From Paenibacillus sp. cl123 (lineage in GTDB: Bacteria; Bacillota; Bacilli; Paenibacillales; NBRC-103111), in assembly GCF_900101595.1 (NCBI RefSeq), contig NZ_FMYY01000036.1:1-39770 (forward strand): a stretch of 39,770 bases of DNA. The letters are read 5' to 3'. Shown one piece after another: positions 7,924 to 16,654 of the stretch; position 1 is the stretch's first letter, and each line of letters opens with the position of its first letter. The position numbers and the translations under genes are program-made. The notes beneath the pieces are model-generated. The model did not search any database, was not told where the DNA came from, and saw only the letters and a program-made list of their open reading frames with translations.

Positions 7924-9675
7924 TTAGCTCACATCCTGTATTGATTTATGAAACAATCCCCGGTATACAGCATGATCCCGCAATAATTCCACGTGACTCC
8001 CATCTCCTACGATTGTCCCGTTATCCATGACGATAATACGGTCTGCGTTCTTAATAGTAGATAATCGATGGGCAATAATAATCGTAGTCGTTTCAACGGA
8101 AAGTTCGCCAATACTGCATAACAGACGCTCCTCGGATTCGAAATCCAGTTGAGAGGTGGCTTCGTCGAAAATAACCAAACTCGGGTTTTGTACAAACAAT
8201 CTTGCGATTAATAATCGTTGTTTCTGACCGCCCGACAATTTGACTCCGCGCTCTCCGACCAGGGTTTCGTACCCATTGGGCAAACTTGAAATAAATTCAT
8301 GAATAGCCGCTTTTTTGCACGCATTCTCTATTTCCTCAAATGCGGCATTCGGCGACACGAGCTTCAAATTGTCGAGAATCGATAAGTTAAACAGGAAGCT
8401 GTCCTGCAGAACGACTCCAATTTCTTTGCATTCTCCGGTAGACATGATGTCGCGAACCGGGGTTTGATCGAACAAAACTTCGCCGGAAGTCGGAACAATG
8501 ATACCGGACAGAAGCTTGACCAACGACGACTTCCCCGCCCCGCTTTTCCCGACAATGGCTATACGTTCACCTTTATCGATGGTAAAGGAAAGATTGCTCA
8601 GCACCTCATGCTCCCCATCTGTAAAACTTGCATCTATCACACGAATCTGGTTAATGCGTGCCCAACCCCCGGGATTTTCACTATTCGTCGACTCGCCAAC
8701 CAGCGAAGTTAAACGTTTCAGGGCGGGATAGTCATCGCTGATTTGCAAGTCCAATTGATTGATTAAGCCGATCTTCGAAAAAAACAGCTCATAGAAACTC
8801 ATGAAGACGAGTAGACCTCCAATGGTTAGTTCCTGGTTGTAAATCAGGAGACCCCCAAGAAAGTATAGGTTCATTCGGGTGACAAAAAAATCTTTAAACG
8901 ATATAAAGCTTTTATTGCCGCACCAATACAATTGCTTGATGAAAAAGGAGCGGCTCAGCCCCTGCCAATGTCTTGTAAATACGCGGGTTTCCGAGCGGGA
9001 AGACCCCAAAATTTTAATGGCCTTCCATGACTCCAGCGACCGTTGCAGCCAATTTTCATAGGAGGACCACCGCACTCGATATTCCTCGGAAGTTTTTTTC
9101 ACACCGTTTCCCAGCCAGGATGTCATCCAGAAGGAAAGAGGCACCATCAACATACCGAACAAAAACAATTTATAGTTAACGTTAAAAAGTATAACTCCAT
9201 ACACAATAATAAAGACGCCGTTCAATATATAGCTGATGATATGTTTTGAAAGAAAAGGTTCAATGGTTTGAATGTCTTTGTCCAACCGACTTCTCATCTC
9301 CCCGACAGGGAGAGGATTATAAAAAAAATCAGGACTAAAGTGAAAACGTCTCCACATCCGCATTCTCAAATCATTCGAAAATTTGTAGGTAACTTGGGCG
9401 TTGAGACGCACTGAAAGAAATTGAAGCAAAGTTTCGCATGCATATATGGCTATGTATCCCGCAATTAACCACTTTAACAGCTCGATTTGTTGCAGGATTA
9501 GAACATTATCAATAAAGAGTTTATAGAGAAAAGGAGTCAGCAGTCCGAGCGAAAGAAGCATTGTTTGGACTGTCGCAACTCCAATCATGGACATTCTACG
9601 TTTAAGAATATACAATTTCAAATCTTGTATTGCGTTAAGCCGAATCCTTAGCTGGGTTTCTTTCATTCTGCTCAC
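7924..9675 (-). CDS. ABC exporter, fused membrane and ATPase domains (second subunit)
   Basis: A 583-residue half-transporter. An N-terminal six-helix exporter domain (about 20-320) is followed by an ATPase domain with Walker A GKSGAGKSS near 377, signature LSGGQKQR, Walker B LVIFDEATS with catalytic Glu, and the switch His in IIAHRLSTI. All key residues are present. Its start lies 41 bases inside the end of the other exporter gene, so the two are coupled and probably form a heterodimer. There is no N-terminal C39 peptidase domain. Such pairs export peptides, lipopeptides or lipids; here the cargo is presumably the product of the cluster. Confidence 0.9.
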   Translation of the reverse strand: MSRMKETQLRIRLNAIQDLKLYILKRRMSMIGVATVQTMLLSLGLLTPFLYKLFIDNVLILQQIELLKWLIAGYIAIYACETLLQFLSVRLNAQVTYKFSNDLRMRMWRRFHFSPDFFYNPLPVGEMRSRLDKDIQTIEPFLSKHIISYILNGVFIIVYGVILFNVNYKLFLFGMLMVPLSFWMTSWLGNGVKKTSEEYRVRWSSYENWLQRSLESWKAIKILGSSRSETRVFTRHWQGLSRSFFIKQLYWCGNKSFISFKDFFVTRMNLYFLGGLLIYNQELTIGGLLVFMSFYELFFSKIGLINQLDLQISDDYPALKRLTSLVGESTNSENPGGWARINQIRVIDASFTDGEHEVLSNLSFTIDKGERIAIVGKSGAGKSSLVKLLSGIIVPTSGEVLFDQTPVRDIMSTGECKEIGVVLQDSFLFNLSILDNLKLVSPNAAFEEIENACKKAAIHEFISSLPNGYETLVGERGVKLSGGQKQRLLIARLFVQNPSLVIFDEATSQLDFESEERLLCSIGELSVETTTIIIAHRLSTIKNADRIIVMDNGTIVGDGSHVELLRDHAVYRGLFHKSIQDVS

Positions 9676-11419
9676 CTCCTGGGTTTATTTGAGCATCCAT
9701 TAACTGCCTGAAATATGCATTCTCACGATACAAGTTCTCTTGGGTGTCAAATGCCGCAATCGTTCCTTCTTGCAGTATAGCTACTTTATCGGCTCCGAGA
9801 ATCGAGGTTAGACGATGAGCGATCGTAATAACCGTCTTCTCCCGAAACGACGTTTCCCACAACGCAAGCAAGGTCGCTTCCGTTTCGTTATCCAATGAGG
9901 ATGTGGCTTCGTCCATAATAATGACTTCAGGATTTCTGAGCAGAACACGCGCGATAGCGAGACGTTGTTTTTGCCCGCCCGACAGCTGCAACCCCTCGGA
10001 GTTAATGACTGTGTCGAGTCCATTCTTCAAGGCAAGTGCCATGTCTCCCAGACATGCCTCGTCCAAGACTCTCCAAAGATCCTCATCCGTTTTGCGGGCA
10101 CTCCCGATCATTAAGTTAGAACGAATAGTGCCATCAACTACGTAAGGATCCTGGGAAATGTAACCGATCTTCCCTCTTAGCTCGGCCAAAGAAAGGTCCT
10201 CGTGACTCGTGCCGTTAATAGAGATTTTACCAGATTGCGGCTCGTAGAGTCCGATGATCAAGCTTGCTATCGTGCTTTTCCCCGCTCCGCTGGGTCCGAT
10301 AACAGCGATCTTCTCACCTTTATTAATATTAAGATGAACATCGCGAAGCACCTTCTTCTCATCGCCGTAAGAGAAACCTACTCCGTCCATCCGGATGTTT
10401 TGTATGTCTCCTTTAATCTTCCTTGTGCCGCGCCGATCCGTGTCTGCCGATAACAATTCATTAATTCGGGCGATAGACACCTTGTTCTGTTGAAGACGGA
10501 CGTTCGCCTGGCTTAAGCTTCCTAGGATCTGCTTGGATCTGGAGAAATATTCGATTGCCGCAATCAACCCGCCCATCTTCAGATCGCCGCTTACAATGAG
10601 ATAGGCTGCGAGCGCATATAAGGACAAGTCCGATAGAAGAGTAACGAACGCAATGGATTGCCGCGCAGCGGTTTCGGTATAATCTTGTTTCGTTCGTAAC
10701 GCCGTAAGGCCCCGAATATCTTGTTCATACTGTTCGGTTATTTGACTGTTGCTTCCTAACAGACGGAGCTCCCGAATGCCGTTCAGCATTTCCGTAACCC
10801 AGCTAATCGTGATTCCAAATTTATTTCGGTAAGCATCCGTAATTGTTTTTATCCTTTTGCTGTACAAGTTCGATATAACGACGCTCAAAGGCACTGCTAC
10901 AATCATCAGAAGTCCGATATATCGGTTGATGGAGAAGACAAAAAAAATAGCGATCCCCAATCGCATCACATTGGCTGTCAAATAAAAAACATTCCAATGA
11001 ATAAAATTCATAATTTCATCGATGTCCCGGTTCAGCGTTGTCATTAAATCGCCTACTCTGCCAGAGCTCAGACGGGAGGAGGATACTGATTGTACGGTTC
11101 TGAACAGTATCAGCCGGAAATCAAACAAAAACCTTGTCATAAGATAGGCCCAAGTCGAATTCAAAATAACGTGCAAACCCATCTCTCCGGTAAAAATCAG
11201 TCCGTAGACGACAACTATGTAGAGGAACAGATCCCAGTTACGATGGTAAAAAACTTCATCGATTAATAAACCAAAAATATACGGATAACACATGTTGACA
11301 AGCGAGGTCACAATAACGCATAAAAAAAGATTCAAGAGACTGAATTTATATTTTTTCAAAACGACCCAAAAATTCCTGCTGAAGAAGAACGTAACCATAT
11401 CGCTACCCGCCATTCGCAA
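9635..11419 (-). CDS. ABC exporter, fused membrane and ATPase domains (first subunit)
   Basis: A 594-residue half-transporter like its neighbour: transmembrane domain (about 20-320), then Walker A GPSGAGKST near 378, signature LSGGQKQR, Walker B VIIMDEATSSLD and the switch TIAHRLTSI. The ATPase is complete, so the pair would have two competent sites. The gene overlaps the one-TM protein upstream by 17 bases and its partner downstream by 41 bases. The order of adaptor-like protein, exporter and exporter suggests a dedicated efflux complex for this operon. Confidence 0.9.
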   Translation of the reverse strand: MRMAGSDMVTFFFSRNFWVVLKKYKFSLLNLFLCVIVTSLVNMCYPYIFGLLIDEVFYHRNWDLFLYIVVVYGLIFTGEMGLHVILNSTWAYLMTRFLFDFRLILFRTVQSVSSSRLSSGRVGDLMTTLNRDIDEIMNFIHWNVFYLTANVMRLGIAIFFVFSINRYIGLLMIVAVPLSVVISNLYSKRIKTITDAYRNKFGITISWVTEMLNGIRELRLLGSNSQITEQYEQDIRGLTALRTKQDYTETAARQSIAFVTLLSDLSLYALAAYLIVSGDLKMGGLIAAIEYFSRSKQILGSLSQANVRLQQNKVSIARINELLSADTDRRGTRKIKGDIQNIRMDGVGFSYGDEKKVLRDVHLNINKGEKIAVIGPSGAGKSTIASLIIGLYEPQSGKISINGTSHEDLSLAELRGKIGYISQDPYVVDGTIRSNLMIGSARKTDEDLWRVLDEACLGDMALALKNGLDTVINSEGLQLSGGQKQRLAIARVLLRNPEVIIMDEATSSLDNETEATLLALWETSFREKTVITIAHRLTSILGADKVAILQEGTIAAFDTQENLYRENAYFRQLMDAQINPGGEQNERNPAKDSA

Positions 11420-11834
11420 TTAATGTTTGAATCAGGCTTCTAGAGCCGGTAACGACCTCCAATTGTATTGTATCTCCGTCGCCAAGCTGCTGCTTGTTCG
11501 GGTTTTCCACTTCTATTGAAAGCAGAATTAAATCCTGCAGGCTCGTTTGATCCGCGATTACCGCTTCGTTTTTCATTTCGTCTTTAGTCGACCAATAAAC
11601 AGTAGTTCCTGCAGTGAGTCGATTTTCAATCCTCGCTATATCTCCGGCCGGCACTTCGATGGAAATCCGAGTGGAGCTTGCATCGCCCGACACCTTACCC
11701 TCAATTGTTGCAAAGGTATTAACGCTAACAGAATGTACGGTAATGTACAAACAAACGCTGGCCATTCCAATAATCGCAATCGAACCGATTGGGGTCTTCA
11801 CGAAGATCCAGCCTGCCATTTCTTTGAACCTCAT
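11403..11834 (-). CDS. One-TM membrane-fusion-like (short HlyD-type) protein
   Basis: A 143-residue protein with a short cytoplasmic start, one transmembrane helix (SIAIIGMASVCLYITVHSVS, about 17-36) and an outside domain of beta strands. The pattern (VSGDASSTRISIEVPAGD, ...GTTVYW..., QLGDGDTIQLEVVTGSRSLI) recalls the lipoyl/barrel parts of HlyD-type adaptors, but it is much shorter than usual (about 300-450 residues) and has no coiled-coil hairpin. It overlaps the first exporter gene, so it probably assists export. Family assignment is an inference from topology and context. Confidence 0.5.
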   Translation of the reverse strand: MRFKEMAGWIFVKTPIGSIAIIGMASVCLYITVHSVSVNTFATIEGKVSGDASSTRISIEVPAGDIARIENRLTAGTTVYWSTKDEMKNEAVIADQTSLQDLILLSIEVENPNKQQLGDGDTIQLEVVTGSRSLIQTLIANGG

Positions 11835-11835
11835 G

Positions 11836-12090
11836 CTAATCGCCGCCGTTCAAATATTTGTTGATAACAGCGGCGATTTGCCGCAGGCTGCCGAAGTTCT
11901 CGATCTCGATGTCTTCATAATTCAAAGAAATATCAAACTCGTTTTCAATTTGCACTACAATCTTTAGAATACCCAGCGAGTCTAATTGAACAGCATTAAT
12001 TAAAGAGGTATCGGGCAACAAAGTTGCGGCATCGCAATCGGGAAAACCATTATTAATGATTGCAAGAAGCTTACTTTCCGTGGTATTCAC
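11836..12090 (-). CDS. Acyl carrier protein (first of the cluster)
   Basis: An 84-residue acidic carrier protein starting at GTG 12090, 20 bases inside the end of the ligase gene. The attachment motif is QLDSLGILKIV with Ser38, and the C-terminal helices (FGSLRQIAAVINKYL) are present, so the fold is complete. Because it is coupled to the AMP-dependent ligase upstream, the simplest reading is that the ligase loads this carrier. Activity would need a Sfp-type phosphopantetheinyl transferase, which is not encoded in the window. Confidence 0.88.
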   Translation of the reverse strand: MNTTESKLLAIINNGFPDCDAATLLPDTSLINAVQLDSLGILKIVVQIENEFDISLNYEDIEIENFGSLRQIAAVINKYLNGGD

Positions 12091-13495
12091 GATAGATTTC
12101 CCTCACTTTCCGTTTATTAATTTTCCCATTTAACAGGGGCATCTCTTCAAGGATATGAATCTCTTGCGGAATCAGAAAGAACGGGAGATTTTTTCTGCAC
12201 AGAGATAATAATTCGGATTTACCAACCGTTATATCCGCCATTTCAACAAACGCGATCAACTTGTTTCCATTCAAATCCTCTTTTTCGGCAAAAACCATAC
12301 TTTCATTCACACAAGGAAAAGTGGCGATCACATCCTCGATTTCTGAAGGATATATATTTTCCCCGCCGCGCACAATCAGGTCATCCTTTCTTCCCAATAC
12401 AAATAGATAACCGTCATCGTCAATCCAGCCGATGTCTCCTGTATGTAACCAGCCGTCCACCATCTTTTCCCGGGACAGCTCCGGGTTGTTGTAATATTTC
12501 CGCATCATGGAAGGCGTCCGAACAACAATTTCTCCCCTCTTGCTATCGGACATGCTTGCGGCTTCATCCTCTATTATACGAATTTCTATACCTTGTAACG
12601 GTCTGCCCACGCTCCCTCGCTTCCTCTTACTGTCTAGAGCCGAGATATAGGTAACACGGGGACCCGCTTCTGATAATCCGTATGAGTAATAAAATAACGT
12701 TTCGGGAAATGCAAGCTGCAGCTTATCCAATTCCTCGCCGGATAGATGTTCGCCATTGACGGAAATATATTTTAAGGAACTTGAACGATTCGAATGACGG
12801 AAGAGGGAAACATATCTTAACATCGTTGCTACCATATCGACATAGGTTATGTTTTCTTCGTCAATTAAGGAAGCGATTTTTTTGATATTCGCTTTTTGCG
12901 GGAGAACAACTATTGAACAACCCGTCATCAAGGAAGGAATAATGATAGAGGTGAATGCGGCGACATGGTTCAACGACTTGGTCAACAGCGCTCTGTCATC
13001 GCTGCCGACAGGAATATAACCCGCTATCATTGTGGCATTTGCGACAAGAGATTCGTGCGTGTGCAGAATGGCTTTGGGTTCGCCGCTAGTACCAGACGTG
13101 AAAGTAATCAGACAGTCACTGCCCCTTTTGATCCCGTCATCAATAACGGCGTCGGAGTCTGTCAGTATCTCGTAATAATCATCCCGATATACAACGTCTG
13201 CCCCAATGTAGTTCATCATTCTGCGCAACGTACCCGGAAGCAGGCGATGATCTAGCACCGCCACGGTTAATCCCCTGGACCAGGCCGCGAATGCGCATTC
13301 CAATACCCTAACAGGATTCTCGCAGACAATAGCGACGATCTTGTACGTTTCTCCGCCGGGTAATTCCAAATCCGCTACGCGTCTCACACGATTGACAAAA
13401 TCCTGAAAAGTAATTTCGCTTTTGTCGCCATTTCGAAGAAAAGCTAGGTTGGGGTATAACCGCGCAGCCTCGACCATAATATGATACATCGTCAT
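12071..13495 (-). CDS. AMP-dependent acyl/aryl ligase (ANL superfamily)
   Basis: A 474-residue adenylate-forming enzyme. Motifs in order are the P-loop TFTSGTSGEPKAILH (131-145), the A5 motif YSYGLSEAGPR, the A7/A8 hinge LHTGDIGWIDDDGYLF and GRKDDLIVRGGENIYPSEIE, and the C-terminal catalytic Lys458 in LLNGKINKRK. It is shorter at the N-terminus than many acyl-CoA ligases (about 500-550). It would activate a carboxylic acid with ATP and pass it to CoA or, given the carrier gene overlapping its 3' end, to a carrier protein. The acid cannot be inferred from sequence by eye. Confidence 0.88.
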   Translation of the reverse strand: MTMYHIMVEAARLYPNLAFLRNGDKSEITFQDFVNRVRRVADLELPGGETYKIVAIVCENPVRVLECAFAAWSRGLTVAVLDHRLLPGTLRRMMNYIGADVVYRDDYYEILTDSDAVIDDGIKRGSDCLITFTSGTSGEPKAILHTHESLVANATMIAGYIPVGSDDRALLTKSLNHVAAFTSIIIPSLMTGCSIVVLPQKANIKKIASLIDEENITYVDMVATMLRYVSLFRHSNRSSSLKYISVNGEHLSGEELDKLQLAFPETLFYYSYGLSEAGPRVTYISALDSKRKRGSVGRPLQGIEIRIIEDEAASMSDSKRGEIVVRTPSMMRKYYNNPELSREKMVDGWLHTGDIGWIDDDGYLFVLGRKDDLIVRGGENIYPSEIEDVIATFPCVNESMVFAEKEDLNGNKLIAFVEMADITVGKSELLSLCRKNLPFFLIPQEIHILEEMPLLNGKINKRKVREIYREYHGK

Positions 13496-13512
13496 TGGAC
13501 GTCCCCTTTACT

Positions 13513-14676
13513 TCAGCATAAACAACTGTAGAACATCGATTTCCCATTTGCCGAGGAAGGAAGTGACTCCACAATCGTTAAATTCACTTCAACTTCCCTT
13601 CCCAGTCCTTGCGCGATAAAGTCTTTAAGCGCCAATCCCGCTGGCTCTGAATAATTCGCTTTGGGAATGAAGTTGATTTGAAAGAGATCAATCGCTCTCT
13701 GTTCGACCCGAAGAGCTTCTATACAATCGAAGCCAGCTTGCTGCCACTTATAAACAGTCCGCTTGAAGAACATGTCTCCGAGCATCTCGACAGGCCCTTT
13801 GATAATACCGGCCGTACGTCCTCCAGCTAACTTCACAATTTGACCCGACCTGCCGCACGAGCAAGTCTCCGCTTCAACTACTCCCAAATCCCCGGTTTTG
13901 TATCGAATAATAGGCATTAATTTATTGACGTAGCTGGTCACCAATAATTCGGATTGATTATGGGCAGAATCATGCAACTGCTCGATATAAAACAAATCGT
14001 CCAACACGTGTAGCTTCCTGGCTTTGCACTCGTAAGCAACCAGCCAAGTCTCCCTTAATCCGTAATGTAGAATGGTCCGACAGCCAAACACTTTCTCAAT
14101 GTAGACCCTGTCGCTTTCTTCCACAAATTCGCCCACTAGCTCTATAAACTTGATTTGCCCTTGTTCGTATTCCAATTCTCTGTTCTCAATCCGCTTGGCA
14201 TACTTCTTCAAAGCGGTAATCGGAGCGGCCAACCAACGCGGTTCGGCCTTCATTAGCTTTTCAAAACAAATTTTCATATTTTCAGGTTCAAAATTAAAAA
14301 AGTCGCCGTAACGTTTTACGTACTCCGCTCCGAACGTTCCAAAAAAGTTATTTATATTGACATGTTTGTCATGGCGTTTGCGTTCCCGCCAGATCGCCAT
14401 ACTCATCCGCAATCTTTCTTCGTTGGTTTTTAAACATTTTAAAGGTTGACCGGTTGAACCCGTCGTCAACTCCTCGACAATGGAATCGGAGGTGGACGAA
14501 ATGTAACAGTCAAAATGATCCTTTATTGTTTGTTTGGTGAGAAGGGGGAAATCCTCAAGAGTTAATTGAGAGACCGGCCTTTCCTTGGCAACAATATGGC
14601 GATAATAGTGATTGAATGTTTCAAGATACAGGAGCAGTTCTAAAAACTTTTCACGTTTCAAATAGCTAGAAGGCAA
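13513..14676 (-). CDS. PaaK-like adenylate-forming enzyme
   Basis: A 387-residue member of the phenylacetate-CoA ligase/coenzyme F390 synthetase group. Visible are ELTTGSTGQPLKC (P-loop), HYGLRETWLVAYECK, IIRYKTGDLGVVEAETCSCG with the paired cysteines of this group, and SSANGKSMF with the likely catalytic Lys. The start is TTG at 14676, preceded by AAAGGGG; no in-frame ATG lies upstream. It is the first gene of the leftward operon, 38-40 bases downstream of a good extended -10 promoter. Relatives activate aryl, amino or fatty acids; the substrate here is unknown. With the second ligase it gives the cluster two independent activation steps. Confidence 0.82.
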   Translation of the reverse strand: MPSSYLKREKFLELLLYLETFNHYYRHIVAKERPVSQLTLEDFPLLTKQTIKDHFDCYISSTSDSIVEELTTGSTGQPLKCLKTNEERLRMSMAIWRERKRHDKHVNINNFFGTFGAEYVKRYGDFFNFEPENMKICFEKLMKAEPRWLAAPITALKKYAKRIENRELEYEQGQIKFIELVGEFVEESDRVYIEKVFGCRTILHYGLRETWLVAYECKARKLHVLDDLFYIEQLHDSAHNQSELLVTSYVNKLMPIIRYKTGDLGVVEAETCSCGRSGQIVKLAGGRTAGIIKGPVEMLGDMFFKRTVYKWQQAGFDCIEALRVEQRAIDLFQINFIPKANYSEPAGLALKDFIAQGLGREVEVNLTIVESLPSSANGKSMFYSCLC

Positions 14677-14723
14677 TTGGATTCCCCTTTTTTATTAATG
14701 TTTTGTAAATTTAAACCAGGGAT

Positions 14724-14752
14724 ATTTTAACATGGCCAATTGTCCTGTTCAA
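14724..14752 (-). promoter_or_regulatory. Promoter of the leftward operon
   Basis: On the minus strand: -35 TTGAAC (14752-14747), 17-base spacer, and -10 TAAAAT (14729-14724) preceded by TG one base away (extended -10). Transcription would start near 14717, about 40 bases before the TTG start at 14676. Confidence 0.6.
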
Positions 14753-14828
14753 TACAATATTTATTATTATATATTTTCCTTTGATCCACTCGTTTTTAGA
14801 AAGAAAATAACCAATTCTACATCTATTA

Positions 14829-14857
14829 TTGTTTCTTACAATAGGCCATGCTACGAT
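14829..14857 (+). promoter_or_regulatory. Promoter of the rightward cupin-carrier pair
   Basis: On the plus strand: -35 TTGTTT (14829-14834), 17-base spacer, and -10 TACGAT (14852-14857) with an extended TGn just before it. It lies about 45 bases upstream of the ATG at 14900 and faces away from the leftward promoter, so a regulator binding in this region could control both units. Confidence 0.5.
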
Positions 14858-14899
14858 CTTCTTGTTATTGGAATTTTTATAAATGAAAGGGGATTTGGA

Positions 14900-15625
14900 A
14901 TGAGTATTATTACAGTAAATAAATTTGATTTACATGGAGTCCAGAAGTGGCTTGATTCTAATATGTCGTCTTCGAAGCCGGTGCTTACCTCTTCACGTGA
15001 TTCGCTTGAACCGATTAGTACGAACGAGGTCGTCAAAGAAATGCTTGAATCGATTTTGAATAATGACTCGGCTTTGGCGGAAATTGCCCTTCGTTCTTAT
15101 ACGCATATCAACGGGTTTGATAAATTTGTTCTAATTGTTTCAAATAACTATAAGCTACGCCTACATATATGGTGGCCCGAACATGCGGTGAAACATATGG
15201 AGCACGTTCATGATCATCCATGGGATTTTAGCTCCAGAATATTGTTAGGATCGCTTCGTTTCCAAACCGTATCAATTCAAGAAAACGGCGCGATGAGATT
15301 GAATCATTATAAAATATCTGCGAGCGAACATTTGGAACATTCGCTCGATTATCTTGGAGAAGTAGCTGCCGACTGGGATCTTGATGCTGTGCTTTCCAAA
15401 GATTCCTATTATACACTTTCAAGAAAGATTAAACATAGGGTAATCAAAGACAATACCGTTTTGACGGCTACTTTGATGCTGCAAGGACCAGCAGGCAACG
15501 GGCAATCCAACATGTTTACAGAAGAAATGTATACTTCAGGAGAGAAAGTTGAAATCCCAAGTTTCTCAATACATGAAGTGAAAGACAAATTGGGCCGTTT
15601 CTTAAACGAATTAATACATAAATAA
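14900..15625 (+). CDS. Cupin-like putative metal-binding protein
   Basis: A 241-residue soluble protein. The ATG at 14900 is chosen over an upstream frame start because AAAGGGG precedes it. The core motif is EHVHDHPWDFSSRILLGSL, with clustered His residues and an aromatic/Gly strand as in cupin-fold metal sites. A later KDSYYTLSRKIKHRV could supply another His. The exact cupin subfamily is not recognised. It is the first gene of a rightward pair with a carrier protein and shares the promoter region of the ligase/exporter operon. A role in modifying a carrier-bound intermediate is possible but unproven. Confidence 0.5.
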   Translation: MSIITVNKFDLHGVQKWLDSNMSSSKPVLTSSRDSLEPISTNEVVKEMLESILNNDSALAEIALRSYTHINGFDKFVLIVSNNYKLRLHIWWPEHAVKHMEHVHDHPWDFSSRILLGSLRFQTVSIQENGAMRLNHYKISASEHLEHSLDYLGEVAADWDLDAVLSKDSYYTLSRKIKHRVIKDNTVLTATLMLQGPAGNGQSNMFTEEMYTSGEKVEIPSFSIHEVKDKLGRFLNELIHK

Positions 15626-15628
15626 GGG

Positions 15629-15907
15629 ATGGTTGGGATGATGAGGCAACAAAATACCAGCAACGAAACAGTTCGGAAAGTAACGAGTCTTATAGCTGCA
15701 ACGCTTCCGAATGTATCAACTATCGAAGGAGTTTACCAAGCAGAGTTAAGTGAATTTGGATTGGACTCATTTGAACTAATGAAATTGATCATTCTAATTG
15801 AATCAGAATTTGACATTCAGTTTGATACTAGTGATCTCTTGTTTGAAAACTTCTCAACTATTGAAAAAATAACTTTGAGAATAATAGCTACACAACAAGC
15901 AAGCTAA
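15629..15907 (+). CDS. Acyl carrier protein (third of the cluster)
   Basis: A 92-residue carrier protein with attachment motif FGLDSFELMKLI (Ser47) and complete C-terminal helices (FSTIEKITLRIIA). The gene starts 3 bases after the cupin-like gene; ATGs at 15638 and 15641 are alternative starts with GGTTGGG before them. The DSF variant occurs in discrete carriers of peptide and siderophore-like pathways. It is divergent from the other two carriers in the window, so separate loading enzymes or steps are likely. Confidence 0.85.
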   Translation: MVGMMRQQNTSNETVRKVTSLIAATLPNVSTIEGVYQAELSEFGLDSFELMKLIILIESEFDIQFDTSDLLFENFSTIEKITLRIIATQQAS

Positions 15908-15930
15908 GAAAAAAAGGAATGAGAGATTAC

Positions 15931-15995
15931 TAGCGTTGCAAAAAAAACTCGGCCCCTAAGGCATTCAATTTTCAGAAAGTTAGTTTTTAACGCTA
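15931..15995. repeat. Inverted repeat, possible relic IS end
   Basis: TAGCGTTGCAAAAA (15931-15944) is opposed by TTTTTAACGCTA (15984-15995). The same words recur in inverted order near 18045-18077 (TAGCGTTAAA and TTTTTGCAAC). Together they look like degenerate terminal repeats bracketing the 2.1-kb block of debris. No target duplication was found. Confidence 0.35.
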
Positions 15996-16020
15996 AATGA
16001 AAAAGATCAAACTGCCCTTT

Positions 16021-16530
16021 ATTGTGGGCGTGAATCTGTAATTTGTTTTCCAAACCCCAGCAGACCATAGCTATTCACGCCCCATGCCCAGACGTTTCCA
16101 CTGTTGGCCACATCGAACGACGAAATCATTACCGGCTGCTACACCGACATCCCGGAGAGGTTAGTGTGGTAGTAGTGTGTAGTCGCAGGCCAATTAGCAC
16201 TGTCGTTACCGATACCGCCTATCCCCTGATGTCCATCCCGTGCCATCACTTTTCACAAATAAAGCAAAAGTCAATCCGCAATTACGCAAGCAATATCCTT
16301 GACACCACTTAATGATTGCAGACGTTTGGGATAGGATTGTGCTGAGCCTGTATAGCCAAGTAGCCCTTCATTGTTCTTCCCCAAGTCCATACTGTTCCAT
16401 CCGACTTGAGCACCGAAAGCTCGCTACCACCACAAGCCTTGGTGTAAACAGGGCTAGGCGCAAAAGCGGTATATGGCTGCAGAGCGAGAACAAGCGCGAG
16501 AAGCCCACATCGAACGCTTGATAACTTCAC
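16021..16530 (-). pseudogene. Decayed RCC1-repeat secreted protein
   Basis: From a GTG at 16530 the frame encodes a signal peptide (VKLSSVRCGLLALVLALQPY, then TAFA) and one RCC1-type blade (GGSELSVLKSDGTVWTWG), then stops at 16309. Similarity continues downstream across stops and frame changes: LSGVKDIACVIAD, LFVKSDGTGWTSG, VAAGNDFVV and GNVWAWGVNSYGLLGFG. It is clearly a broken gene for a beta-propeller protein of the RCC1/BNR type common in Paenibacillus. The 3' end is undefined. Confidence 0.7.
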
Positions 16531-16654
16531 AATATTGTGGCTTGAAGGTGCTAATAATTTATAGAAATTTGCTAGCACACCCCCTCTGTCAGAATAGTTG
16601 TCGTGCCCTTTAAATGAAAGTATAGTGGGGATAACGAGGACGAGGTGAGAGACA

